This document shows positions 33,817 to 41,162 of a stretch of 64,000 nt of DNA, piece after piece; within the stretch, counting starts at the first letter, position 1; every line of letters starts with the position of its first letter. Position numbers and translations under genes: made by a program. Origin of the DNA: Mycolicibacterium moriokaense (GTDB lineage Bacteria > Actinomycetota > Actinomycetes > Mycobacteriales > Mycobacteriaceae); assembly GCF_003201655.1 (NCBI RefSeq), contig NZ_QJJU01000024.1:31175-95174 (forward strand), given 5' to 3'. Below the pieces are notes generated by a model that worked only from the letters and a program-made list of their open reading frames with translations, ran no database searches and was not told where the DNA came from.

Positions 33817-34590
33817 TCAGGAGCGTGTGATGTCGAACGACTCACTGCACGCCACAGCGTGCACGGGTCCGTCGAACTCCGCCTTGGCCTCGCTGATGAC
33901 GTCCTCGCGTGATGTCCACGGCGGAATGTGGGTCAGCAGCAGCTCGCCGACACCGGCCTCGGCCGCCGCGCGCCCTGCCTCGGTGCCCGACAGATGCAGC
34001 CTGGGCGGCCGTGACGGGTCATGTGTCCAGGATGCCTCGCACAGGAACACGTCCGCGCCGCGGGCCAGATCGACCAGCTGGTCGCAATAGCCGGTGTCAC
34101 CGCTGTACACCAACGTCGCGCCCGCGGGGTCGGTGATCCGCATCCCGTAGGACTCGGTCGGATGGCACACAAGCTTCGGCGTCACAGAAAGCGCACCGAT
34201 CTGCACCGTCTCGTTGTCGACCCAATGCCGGATGTCGAAGATGTCGGAGAAATCGTCGACCTCGCCGCCCTCGGGTGACGACGCCGCGCCAAGCCGCGCC
34301 CAGGTGTTCGCCGGGCCGTACATCAGGCCCCGTTGCGTTGCAGGCGTCGGGTGATAGCGCCGCCACACGAACAGGCCGGGCAGATCCAGGCAGTGGTCGG
34401 CGTGCAGGTGCGAGAGCAGCACATGCACCGAGTTGGGGTCGGCGTGACGCTGCAGGGCGCCAAGCACTCCACCGCCGAAGTCGATGACCAACGGCGGGGT
34501 GTCAGGCGCGGTAAGGAGGTAACCCGAAGCTGGCGAATCTGGCCCGACAACACTGCCGGAGCAACCGAGTACGGTGATTCGCACGTTCAC
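33817..34590 (-). CDS. MBL-fold cyclic nucleotide phosphodiesterase (Rv1339-like)
   Basis: 257 residues with the metallo-beta-lactamase/RNase Z fold. The metal motif HLHADHCLD is at 61-69, metal His and Asp recur in CHPTESYGMRI and LVYSGDTGYCDQLV, and LLLTHIPPWT is near the end. The M. tuberculosis orthologue Rv1339 has been described as an atypical class II cAMP phosphodiesterase that affects antibiotic tolerance (from memory). The GTG at 34590 (VNVRITVLGCSGS) is the chosen start; GTG 34584 is the alternative. It lies 58 bp behind murI. With the adenylate cyclase at 57 kb, the window has one enzyme that makes and one that may degrade cAMP. Confidence 0.88.
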   Translation of the reverse strand: MNVRITVLGCSGSVVGPDSPASGYLLTAPDTPPLVIDFGGGVLGALQRHADPNSVHVLLSHLHADHCLDLPGLFVWRRYHPTPATQRGLMYGPANTWARLGAASSPEGGEVDDFSDIFDIRHWVDNETVQIGALSVTPKLVCHPTESYGMRITDPAGATLVYSGDTGYCDQLVDLARGADVFLCEASWTHDPSRPPRLHLSGTEAGRAAAEAGVGELLLTHIPPWTSREDVISEAKAEFDGPVHAVACSESFDITRS

Positions 34591-34648
34591 TAGCTTGCCA
34601 TGCCCACTATCCCTGTGACGAAAACATCGCCCGTTTCCGCGACACAAA

Positions 34649-35473
34649 TCATGTTTGGGCGCCAACGTGACGCTGAACAGGTCGAACACCGTCCAGAGTC
34701 GGACCAAGGAAACGGGCCGCAAGTGTGGTGAACGCCTCAGGGTCGCCGGTCGACTCGAACAGTCGCCGCGCCTGCGGAGCGTCATGTGGACGCAGCAGAT
34801 CGACTTCCGTGAGCAACCGCAGCAAGTCCTTTGCGGTCTCCTCCGCGCTGGACACCAAAGTGACGTGGTCGCCCATCGCCAGCTGGATCAACCCCGACAG
34901 CATCGGGTAATGGGTGCAGCCCAGCACCAGGGTGTCGACCTCGGCACGCTGCAGCGGTTCCAGATACCCCTCGGCCAGGCCCAACACCTGTCGGCCGCTG
35001 GTGACGCCGCGTTCGACGAAGTCGACGAACCGCGGACAGGCCACGCCGATCACCTCGATGTCACGGGCGGCGGCAAACGCGTCCTGATATGCGCCCGACG
35101 CGACGGTCGCCTCGGTGCCGATGACACCGATGCGGCCGTTGCGAGTCGCCGCCACCGCGCGGCGCACCGCGGGCAGGATCACCTCGATGACAGGCACGGG
35201 AGCGTAGCGCTCACGAGCGTCGCGCAGCATCGCCGACGACGCGGTGTTGCACGCGATCACAAGCGCCTTGACGCCACGCGAGACCAAGTCGTCGCCGATC
35301 GCCAGGGCGTGCGCGCGGATCTCGGGGATGGTCAGCGGCCCGTATGGACCGTTGGCGGTGTCGCCGACGTAGATGATGTCCTCGTCGGGCAGCTGGTCGA
35401 TGATCGCCCGCGCGACGGTGAGTCCGCCGACGCCGGAATCGAAGATGCCGACGGGCGCCAGAGGAGAACTCAC
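34649..35473 (-). CDS. murI: Glutamate racemase
   Basis: 274 residues with both catalytic cysteines: Cys75 in VIACNTASS and Cys186 in LVLGCTHYP. The N-terminal GIFDSGVGGLTV and YVGDTANGPYG segments are typical. The enzyme makes D-glutamate for peptidoglycan. GTG start at 35473 overlaps the rhomboid stop by GTGA, so they are translationally coupled as in M. tuberculosis (Rv1338-Rv1337). Confidence 0.96.
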   Translation of the reverse strand: MSSPLAPVGIFDSGVGGLTVARAIIDQLPDEDIIYVGDTANGPYGPLTIPEIRAHALAIGDDLVSRGVKALVIACNTASSAMLRDARERYAPVPVIEVILPAVRRAVAATRNGRIGVIGTEATVASGAYQDAFAAARDIEVIGVACPRFVDFVERGVTSGRQVLGLAEGYLEPLQRAEVDTLVLGCTHYPMLSGLIQLAMGDHVTLVSSAEETAKDLLRLLTEVDLLRPHDAPQARRLFESTGDPEAFTTLAARFLGPTLDGVRPVQRHVGAQT

Positions 35474-36153
35474 GGCGTCAGATATGGGTTCGTCGCTTTG
35501 GTCTTCTTAAGCTCGCGCGCCTTGCGTTCCGGCCCAGACAGCAGGTAGGCGGCAAACACTCCGGCGATCGCACCGCAGAGGTGCCCTTGCCATGACACCC
35601 CGGGGGTTCCTGGCAGCATGCCGAGCAGGACGCTGCCGTAGACGAGCAGCACGATCACGCCCACGACGATCTCCCAGATCTTGCGGGTGAAGAACCCGAA
35701 CACGATCAGAAACGCCAGCCAACCGAAGATCAGGCCGGACGCGCCGATGTGGTTGGACTCGCAGTGCACCCCGACGTAGGGACAGTGCGCGCCGATATTG
35801 CCAATCAGCCACGTGCCGAAGCCACCGACAATCCAGACGATGGCCGTTGCGAAGATGAACCGCGACATCCCGGCGAGCGTCATCAGGAAGCCGAGGATCA
35901 GCGCAGGAATGCTGTTGGCGATCAGGTGATCCCAGTTGGCGTGCAACAGCGGCGCGAACAGGATCCCCAGCAGGCCGTCGGTCTCCAGCGGCCGGATGCC
36001 GTTGTTGTCGAGGCGATGGTTGGACAACGAGTCGAACAGCTCGATGATCCACAGCAGCGTGACGAAGCTGACGATCGTGACCCCGCCGACCATCCATGCG
36101 GGTCGCTTCTTCGGCTCCGCCTGGGATGTCGATGGATACCCGGGCGCCGTCAT
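35470..36153 (-). CDS. Rhomboid-family intramembrane serine protease
   Basis: 227 residues with six to seven helices. Catalytic Ser139 is in GASGLIFG and the paired His191 in WQGHLCGAIAG. The HANWDHLIAN segment in the second helix matches the rhomboid H-x2-HxxxN region. It cleaves membrane helices; mycobacterial substrates are poorly known. ATG 36153 is preferred. An in-frame upstream start (36225) would overlap cysM by 44 bp, which is less likely. It lies in the mec-cysO-cysM-rhomboid-murI block (Rv1337). Confidence 0.88.
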   Translation of the reverse strand: MTAPGYPSTSQAEPKKRPAWMVGGVTIVSFVTLLWIIELFDSLSNHRLDNNGIRPLETDGLLGILFAPLLHANWDHLIANSIPALILGFLMTLAGMSRFIFATAIVWIVGGFGTWLIGNIGAHCPYVGVHCESNHIGASGLIFGWLAFLIVFGFFTRKIWEIVVGVIVLLVYGSVLLGMLPGTPGVSWQGHLCGAIAGVFAAYLLSGPERKARELKKTKATNPYLTP

Positions 36154-36181
36154 GCGCGATCCGCTGTCGCTTCTCGCTCGA

Positions 36182-37144
36182 TCAAGCCCATAGCTGCCCT
36201 TCCAATGCGTCTTCGGCATCATCAAGGCTACCGGCGTATGCGCCGGTCGACAGATACTTCCACCCGGCGTCGGCGACCACGAACGCTATGTCGGCTTGCT
36301 CGCCTGCCTTCACCGCCTTGTCGGCCATGCCCAGTGCGGCCTGCAGCACAGCGCCTGTGGAGATTCCTGCGAAGATGCCTTCCGTCTGAACCAGCTCGCG
36401 GGTGCGCTTGACCGCGTCATACGAGCCGACGGAATAGCGGGTTGTCAGCACCTCGGGGTCGTACAGCTCGGGGATGAAGCCCTCATCGATGTTGCGGAGC
36501 GCGTACACGCCCTCGCCGTAACGGGGTTCGGCGGCGACGATCTGAACGTCCGGCTTGTTTTCGCGCAGATACCGTCCGGTGCCCATCAGCGTGCCGGTGG
36601 TGCCGAGTCCGGCGACAAAGTGGGTGATCTCGGGCAGATCGGCCAACAGCTCGGGGCCTGTACCCTCGTAGTGGGACAAGGCGTTGGCCTCATTGCCGTA
36701 CTGGTAGAGCATCACCCACGAAGGGTTCTCCGCCGCAAGCTCTTTCGCGCGTGCGACCGCCGTGTTGGATCCGCCCTCAGCCGGCGAATAGATGATTCGC
36801 GCGCCGTATAGTTCGAGCAGCTGCCTCCGCTCGATCGAGGTGTTCTCGGGCATCACGCAGATCATCTGGTAGCCCTTGAGCAGCGCCGCCATCGCCAGCG
36901 AGATGCCGGTGTTGCCGCTCGTAGGCTCCAGGATGGTCGCGCCCGGTTGCAGAACGCCGCGTTGTTCGGCGTCCTCGATCATCCGCAGCGCGGGCCGGTC
37001 CTTGATGGAGCCCGTGGGATTGCGGTCCTCCAGCTTGGCCCAAAGCCGCACATGCGGCTCCTCATCCCAGCGCGGCGATAGGTGCTTCAGGCCAACCAGC
37101 GGCGTGTTGCCGAGGGCCTGGATCAGCGACTCGTAGCGGGTCAT
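36182..37144 (-). CDS. cysM: O-phosphoserine sulfhydrylase (CysO-dependent cysteine synthase)
   Basis: 320 residues, fold-type II PLP enzyme. PLP Lys48 lies in GSIKDR, the substrate loop EPTSGNTG at 73-80 and the phosphate-binding GLGTTGTLMG at ~175. The C-terminus (LEGQLWA) is the flexible tail that in CysM folds into the active site. It makes cysteine from O-phosphoserine using thiocarboxylated CysO as sulfur donor; the cysO and mec genes lie directly upstream on the same strand (11- and 13-bp gaps), so all three steps are in one operon. Confidence 0.95.
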   Translation of the reverse strand: MTRYESLIQALGNTPLVGLKHLSPRWDEEPHVRLWAKLEDRNPTGSIKDRPALRMIEDAEQRGVLQPGATILEPTSGNTGISLAMAALLKGYQMICVMPENTSIERRQLLELYGARIIYSPAEGGSNTAVARAKELAAENPSWVMLYQYGNEANALSHYEGTGPELLADLPEITHFVAGLGTTGTLMGTGRYLRENKPDVQIVAAEPRYGEGVYALRNIDEGFIPELYDPEVLTTRYSVGSYDAVKRTRELVQTEGIFAGISTGAVLQAALGMADKAVKAGEQADIAFVVADAGWKYLSTGAYAGSLDDAEDALEGQLWA

Positions 37145-37155
37145 ATGACGCCCAC

Positions 37156-37428
37156 TCAGCCTCCCGCCACGGCAGGCAGGATCGTCACCGAGTCGCCGTC
37201 GGAGATCTCGGTCTCAAGCCCACCGGAGAACCGCACATCCTCGTCGTTGACGTAGATGTTGACGAAGCGCTGCAGCTTGCCATCATCGAGCAGGCGCTCC
37301 GAAATCCCGGAGTAGTTCGACTCCAGATCGGTGATTACGTCCTTGAGCGTGCCGCCGCTCGCGGTGACGCGCTTCTCGCCGCCCGTGTGGGTGCGCAGGA
37401 TGGTCGGAATCGAAACCATGACGGGCAT
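37156..37428 (-). CDS. cysO: Sulfur carrier protein CysO
   Basis: 90 residues, ubiquitin-like. MVSIPTILRTHTGGEKRVTASGG opens the fold, FVNIYVNDEDVRFSGGL is the central strand pair, and the C-terminus ends in VTILPAVAGG. The terminal Gly-Gly is the site of thiocarboxylation. CysO-COSH donates sulfur to CysM, and the Cys adduct is released by Mec. Start ATG 37428 (MPVMVSIP) matches the family length (~93). Confidence 0.95.
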   Translation of the reverse strand: MPVMVSIPTILRTHTGGEKRVTASGGTLKDVITDLESNYSGISERLLDDGKLQRFVNIYVNDEDVRFSGGLETEISDGDSVTILPAVAGG

Positions 37429-37441
37429 TGGGTAGACCTTT

Positions 37442-37855
37442 CTAATACTGCTCAACGATGTTGACAGGTTCTTCAGTGACGACACCGTCGACGATGCGGT
37501 AGCTGCGCAGCTCGTGCTCGTCGGGGTCGCGGGTCGACACCAACACGTAGTGCGCGTCGGGCTCGGACGCATAGGAGATGTCGGTACGGCTCGGGTACGC
37601 CTCCGTCGCGGTATGCGAGTGGTAGATGACAATTGGAGCGTCGCCTGCCTCTTCTAGGCCGCGCCACACCTTGAGTTGTTCACCCGAGTCGAACCGGTAG
37701 AACGTCGGCGACCGTTCGGCGTTGAGCATCGCGATGAACCGTTCCGGACGATCCGCCCCCTCCGGCCCGGCGATCACCCCGCAGGCTTCGTCCGGATGGT
37801 CGGCGCGCGCATGGGCGACCATGGCATCGACCAGGTCTGCTCTGATCACGAGCAC
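37442..37855 (-). CDS. mec: CysO-cysteine peptidase (JAMM metalloprotease)
   Basis: 137 residues from GTG 37855 (VLVIRADLV). The zinc motif is a perfect JAMM: His79-Ser-His81, seven residues, Ser89, two residues, Asp92 (HSHTATEAYPSRTD). It hydrolyses the CysO-cysteine amide formed by CysM, releasing free cysteine and regenerated CysO. It lies 13 bp before cysO. The ORF in this frame continues upstream without other homology, so the GTG is taken as the start. Confidence 0.95.
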   Translation of the reverse strand: MLVIRADLVDAMVAHARADHPDEACGVIAGPEGADRPERFIAMLNAERSPTFYRFDSGEQLKVWRGLEEAGDAPIVIYHSHTATEAYPSRTDISYASEPDAHYVLVSTRDPDEHELRSYRIVDGVVTEEPVNIVEQY

Positions 37856-37868
37856 TGCACGCCTCCCT

Positions 37869-38894
37869 TCATCCGAACGCTCCCGGCAACATGTCACGAT
37901 AGGTCGGTATTCCGGCGATGGACTCCGCGGCCAGCACGCCGACCATCGCGGCGCGGGCGAGACAATCGGCCGCCGCGGCGCCGACGGCCGTGGTCAAGGC
38001 CGTTTCCGGCGACATTCCGGCGGGCGCGTCAGCCCGAGGGGGCACCTCCACGGCGCCGGTGGCCAGCGCAAACACCGTGTCGCCGTCCAGCGGAGTGTGT
38101 GACGGCCGGATGGTGCGCGCCAACGCGTCCTGGGCGGCGATGGCGAGACGCCTGCAGGCGGCCGGGCTCAGCGCGGCGTCCGTCGCAACGACGGCGATCG
38201 TGGTGTTCAGCGGCGACAGCTCGGCGTCGCGCTGCGCGAAGGCCGCGAGCTGGTCGGCAGGCGGTGGCACGAGCCCGAACTCGAGGATCTGGTCCGCCAT
38301 CCACGGCAGGCCCGTCGACGGGTCGGCGATGTTGCCCGCGGAGTTGACCGCGACGATCGCGCCGACCGTGACGCCGATCTCATCGAGAGTGATCGACGCC
38401 GTTCCCAGGCCACCCTTGAGCACACCAGCGCGTGCGCCCACGCCCGCCCCGACTGTTCCGACCGCGACGTCGACGCCTGCCGCCTCGGCGGCGGCGTAGC
38501 CGAACTCGGCCGTGGGGCGGCAATTCCAGCCGCCGACGGGCAGGTCGAAGATCACCGCCGCAGGCACGATCGGAACCAGTCCGCCGTCCATGGCAATGCC
38601 GCGGCCGTGCGCTTCGAGCCAGGTCATGACGCCGTCGGCCGCTGCGAGTCCGAACGCACTGCCACCGGTTAGCACTACTGCGTCGACGTAGCGCACGCTG
38701 TTGGCCGGGTCGAGCAGATCGGTCTCACGACTCCCCGGTGCGCCGCCCCGGACGTCGACGGCGCCCGTCGTTCCCGGTGGGGCGACGACGACGGTGGTGC
38801 CGCATGCCCAGCCGGAACCAAGCGTCACATCGGGGTCGAGCCGCTGATGATGCCCGACGAGGATGCCCGCGACGTCTGTGATCGAACCGCTCAT
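37869..38894 (-). CDS. P1 family (DmpA-like) self-processing peptidase
   Basis: 341 residues, Ntn-hydrolase of the DmpA/P1 family. ITDVAGILVGHHQ opens the fold; TTVVVAPPGTTGAVDVRGGAPGSRETDLL and the later VLTGGSAFGLAAADGVM follow. VNSAGNIADP and SPLNTTIAVVATDAAL come further on; by family analogy the autocleavage nucleophile is the Thr in LNTTIAVV. Members are aminopeptidases or amidases that mature by self-cleavage. In M. tuberculosis this is Rv1333, next to mec. Start ATG 38894 (MSGSITDV) is preferred to an upstream 38915. Confidence 0.88.
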   Translation of the reverse strand: MSGSITDVAGILVGHHQRLDPDVTLGSGWACGTTVVVAPPGTTGAVDVRGGAPGSRETDLLDPANSVRYVDAVVLTGGSAFGLAAADGVMTWLEAHGRGIAMDGGLVPIVPAAVIFDLPVGGWNCRPTAEFGYAAAEAAGVDVAVGTVGAGVGARAGVLKGGLGTASITLDEIGVTVGAIVAVNSAGNIADPSTGLPWMADQILEFGLVPPPADQLAAFAQRDAELSPLNTTIAVVATDAALSPAACRRLAIAAQDALARTIRPSHTPLDGDTVFALATGAVEVPPRADAPAGMSPETALTTAVGAAAADCLARAAMVGVLAAESIAGIPTYRDMLPGAFG

Positions 38895-38922
38895 CGCTGT
38901 CTGATCTTCCCGCAAGCGGTCA

Positions 38923-39507
38923 TCACCGAGACCTACCCATCAATCCGAGGATGAGGTACTCCTGAAGTACGGTCAGCCACTGATACACGTCCAGATGCCC
39001 TGCCATGGGATGGTCAGACGGCAGCTGGTCGGGGCCGTTGGGGCCGATCTCGAGCATGGTCCCAAGCGCCAGCCGCACGTCGTTGACCGCCGCGGCCCAC
39101 GCGTGCGCGTCGCCCTCGCTGAGTTCGAACTTCCCGCCCTCCTGAGGCACGGTGTCCAGCAACCGTTGTGCCGCTTCACGTTTGGCGTCGATGATGTCCG
39201 GCTCGTGTAGGCTTCGCAGCGCGTTGTTGAGACTTTCGGCAGTGCCTGAGCCAGCCGGATGATCGGTCTGCGAGCGGTAGAAGTCGGGCAGCAGGCGCTT
39301 CATCGTATCGTCCTGCGGAGGCTGCGAATGGCCCGTGCGCATCCCCGTGATCTCTTCGAGTTCATCTGCAGGAGAAGACGATTCACGGTCATCGAGCATC
39401 CCTAGCATCGAGGTCACGAGGCTGTGCAGCAGCGCTGCCTCATGTGAGGCAAGCGACGACCGGAACCGCGGGCCGTCGGCGCCCTCGACCCGCTTCCATT
39501 TACGCAC
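38923..39507 (-). CDS. aosR: AosR / DUF2017 family protein
   Basis: 194 residues, mostly helical, opening RKWKRVEGADGPRFRSSLASHEAALL and closing DVYQWLTVLQEYLILGLMG. It matches Rv1332 (AosR), described in M. tuberculosis as a redox-responsive regulator that works with SigH-dependent cysteine synthesis genes. This copy contains no cysteine at all, so a cysteine-pair sensing mechanism cannot apply here. It sits next to clpS (7-bp gap) in the standard order. Confidence 0.85.
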   Translation of the reverse strand: MRKWKRVEGADGPRFRSSLASHEAALLHSLVTSMLGMLDDRESSSPADELEEITGMRTGHSQPPQDDTMKRLLPDFYRSQTDHPAGSGTAESLNNALRSLHEPDIIDAKREAAQRLLDTVPQEGGKFELSEGDAHAWAAAVNDVRLALGTMLEIGPNGPDQLPSDHPMAGHLDVYQWLTVLQEYLILGLMGRSR

Positions 39508-39514
39508 TTCTCTG

Positions 39515-39817
39515 TCAGCGGTCCTGTTGCAGGGTCGCCCACAGGCCTGCGGCGTGGAGCTTGGACACGTCGACCTCCATGGATTCCCTGCTGCCTGCGG
39601 ACACCACGGCCTTGCCCTCGTTATGCACCTGCATCATGAGTTTGGTCGCGTCCGGCTCGCTGTACCCGAACAGCTTCTGGAAGACGTAGGTCACGTATGT
39701 CATCAGGTTGACGGGGTCGTCCCAGACGATGGTCACCCATGGGGTGTCGGTGGCCTCCGCGGTGGAGACATCCCGCTGCTCGCGAGTTCCCGGGCGGGTC
39801 TTCGCCGGAGTCACCAT
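39515..39817 (-). CDS. clpS: ClpS adaptor of the ClpCP N-degron pathway
   Basis: 100 residues. VTIVWDDPVNLMTYVTYVFQKLFGY carries the two Asp residues that bind the N-degron amine; LMMQVHNEGKAVV holds the conserved His of the pocket. The N-terminal tail is short and basic. It delivers proteins with destabilising N-termini to ClpC1P. ATG 39817 (MVTPAKTRP) is chosen; the ORF upstream in this frame overlaps the pncB start and is not homologous. Divergent from pncB with 43 bp between. Confidence 0.93.
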   Translation of the reverse strand: MVTPAKTRPGTREQRDVSTAEATDTPWVTIVWDDPVNLMTYVTYVFQKLFGYSEPDATKLMMQVHNEGKAVVSAGSRESMEVDVSKLHAAGLWATLQQDR

Positions 39818-39860
39818 GCGCTTCAGGATACCGAGGCCGCGAAACCGATACCGTTGCGGT

Positions 39861-41162
39861 GTGACCGCAGCGTTGCTGACCGACAAATACGAGTTGACAA
39901 TGCTCGCCGCGGCGCTGAGAGACGGCAGTGCACACCGCCGCACCACGTTCGAGGTGTTCGCGCGCCGACTCCCCGAAGGTCGCCGCTACGGCGTCGTCGC
40001 AGGCACGGCGCGCTTCGTGGAAACGTTGGCGCAGTTCAGATTCGACGATACGGCTTTGGCCTCACTTGAGACCTTTCTCGACCGTGAGACGCTCGCGTAC
40101 CTCGCCGACTACGGGTTCCGCGGCGACGTCGACGGTTACGCCGAAGGCGAGCTGTATTTTCCCGGCTCCCCCGTCCTCTCGGTGCACGGCACTTTCGGCG
40201 AATGCGTGGTCCTGGAGACGCTGGCGCTGTCGATCCTCAACCACGACACCGCGATCGCCTCTGCCGCGGCACGCATGGTCGTCGCGGCCGCCGACCGCCC
40301 GCTGATCGAGATGGGCTCGCGACGCACCCACGAGCAGGCCGCGGTCGCCGCGGCACGCGCCGCCTATCTCGCCGGGTTCACGGGGTCGTCGAATCTCGAG
40401 GCGCAGCGCCGATACGCTGTGCCCGCGCTGGGCACCAGCGCGCATGCGTTCACGCTGCTGCACACGGGCGAACGGGGTCCCGACGAAGGGGCCGCCTTCA
40501 AGGCACAGGTCGACGCGCTCGGCATCGGCACCACCCTGCTCGTCGACACCTACGACATCACGCAGGGAGTGACCAACGCCGTCGAGGCGGCAGGCACCGA
40601 GCTCGGAGCCGTGCGCATCGACTCCGGGGATCTGGGTGTGCTGGCCCGCCAGGTCCGTCAGCAACTCGATGGCCTTGGCGCCACCACGACCCGCATCGTG
40701 GTGTCTGGCGATCTCGATGAGTTCTCGATCGCGGCGTTGCGCGCCGAACCCGTCGACATGTACGGGGTCGGAACATCGGTGGTCACCGGTTCGGGGGCGC
40801 CGACCGCCAGCATGGTCTACAAGCTGGTGGAGGTGGACGGCATACCGGTCGAGAAGCGCAGCAGCCACAAGGAATCCCACGGCGGCCGTAAGCAGGCGCT
40901 GCGGCTGGCCAAGCAGTCCGGCACCATCGTCGAGGAGGTCGTGCATCCGTTCGGCCGGCCGCCGCCGGATCAGCAGGGCCGGGCACTCACGGTCGCCCTG
41001 GTGCGCTCAGGCGAACCGGTCGGCGACCTCGGCATCGGCACGGCGCGCAGGCGCGTTAAAGACGGGCTGCACAGCCTGCCGTGGGACGGCCTGAAATTAT
41101 CCAGGGGCGAGCCGGCCATACCGACCCGCATCATTCCCCCCATCAGCCGCCAAGACGCCTAG
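39861..41162 (+). CDS. pncB: Nicotinate phosphoribosyltransferase
   Basis: 433 residues from GTG 39861 (VTAALLTDKYELTML). Landmarks: YELTMLAAALRDG, YFPGSPVLSVHGTFGECVVLETLALSILNH, the phosphohistidine region ALGTSAHAFTLLH, and RIDSGDLGVLARQ with the PRPP-contacting Asp. The enzyme joins nicotinate to PRPP with ATP hydrolysis in the NAD salvage pathway. It corresponds to Rv1330c. Its 3' end overlaps the only good start codon of dinG by 82 bp. Confidence 0.94.
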   Translation: MTAALLTDKYELTMLAAALRDGSAHRRTTFEVFARRLPEGRRYGVVAGTARFVETLAQFRFDDTALASLETFLDRETLAYLADYGFRGDVDGYAEGELYFPGSPVLSVHGTFGECVVLETLALSILNHDTAIASAAARMVVAAADRPLIEMGSRRTHEQAAVAAARAAYLAGFTGSSNLEAQRRYAVPALGTSAHAFTLLHTGERGPDEGAAFKAQVDALGIGTTLLVDTYDITQGVTNAVEAAGTELGAVRIDSGDLGVLARQVRQQLDGLGATTTRIVVSGDLDEFSIAALRAEPVDMYGVGTSVVTGSGAPTASMVYKLVEVDGIPVEKRSSHKESHGGRKQALRLAKQSGTIVEEVVHPFGRPPPDQQGRALTVALVRSGEPVGDLGIGTARRRVKDGLHSLPWDGLKLSRGEPAIPTRIIPPISRQDA

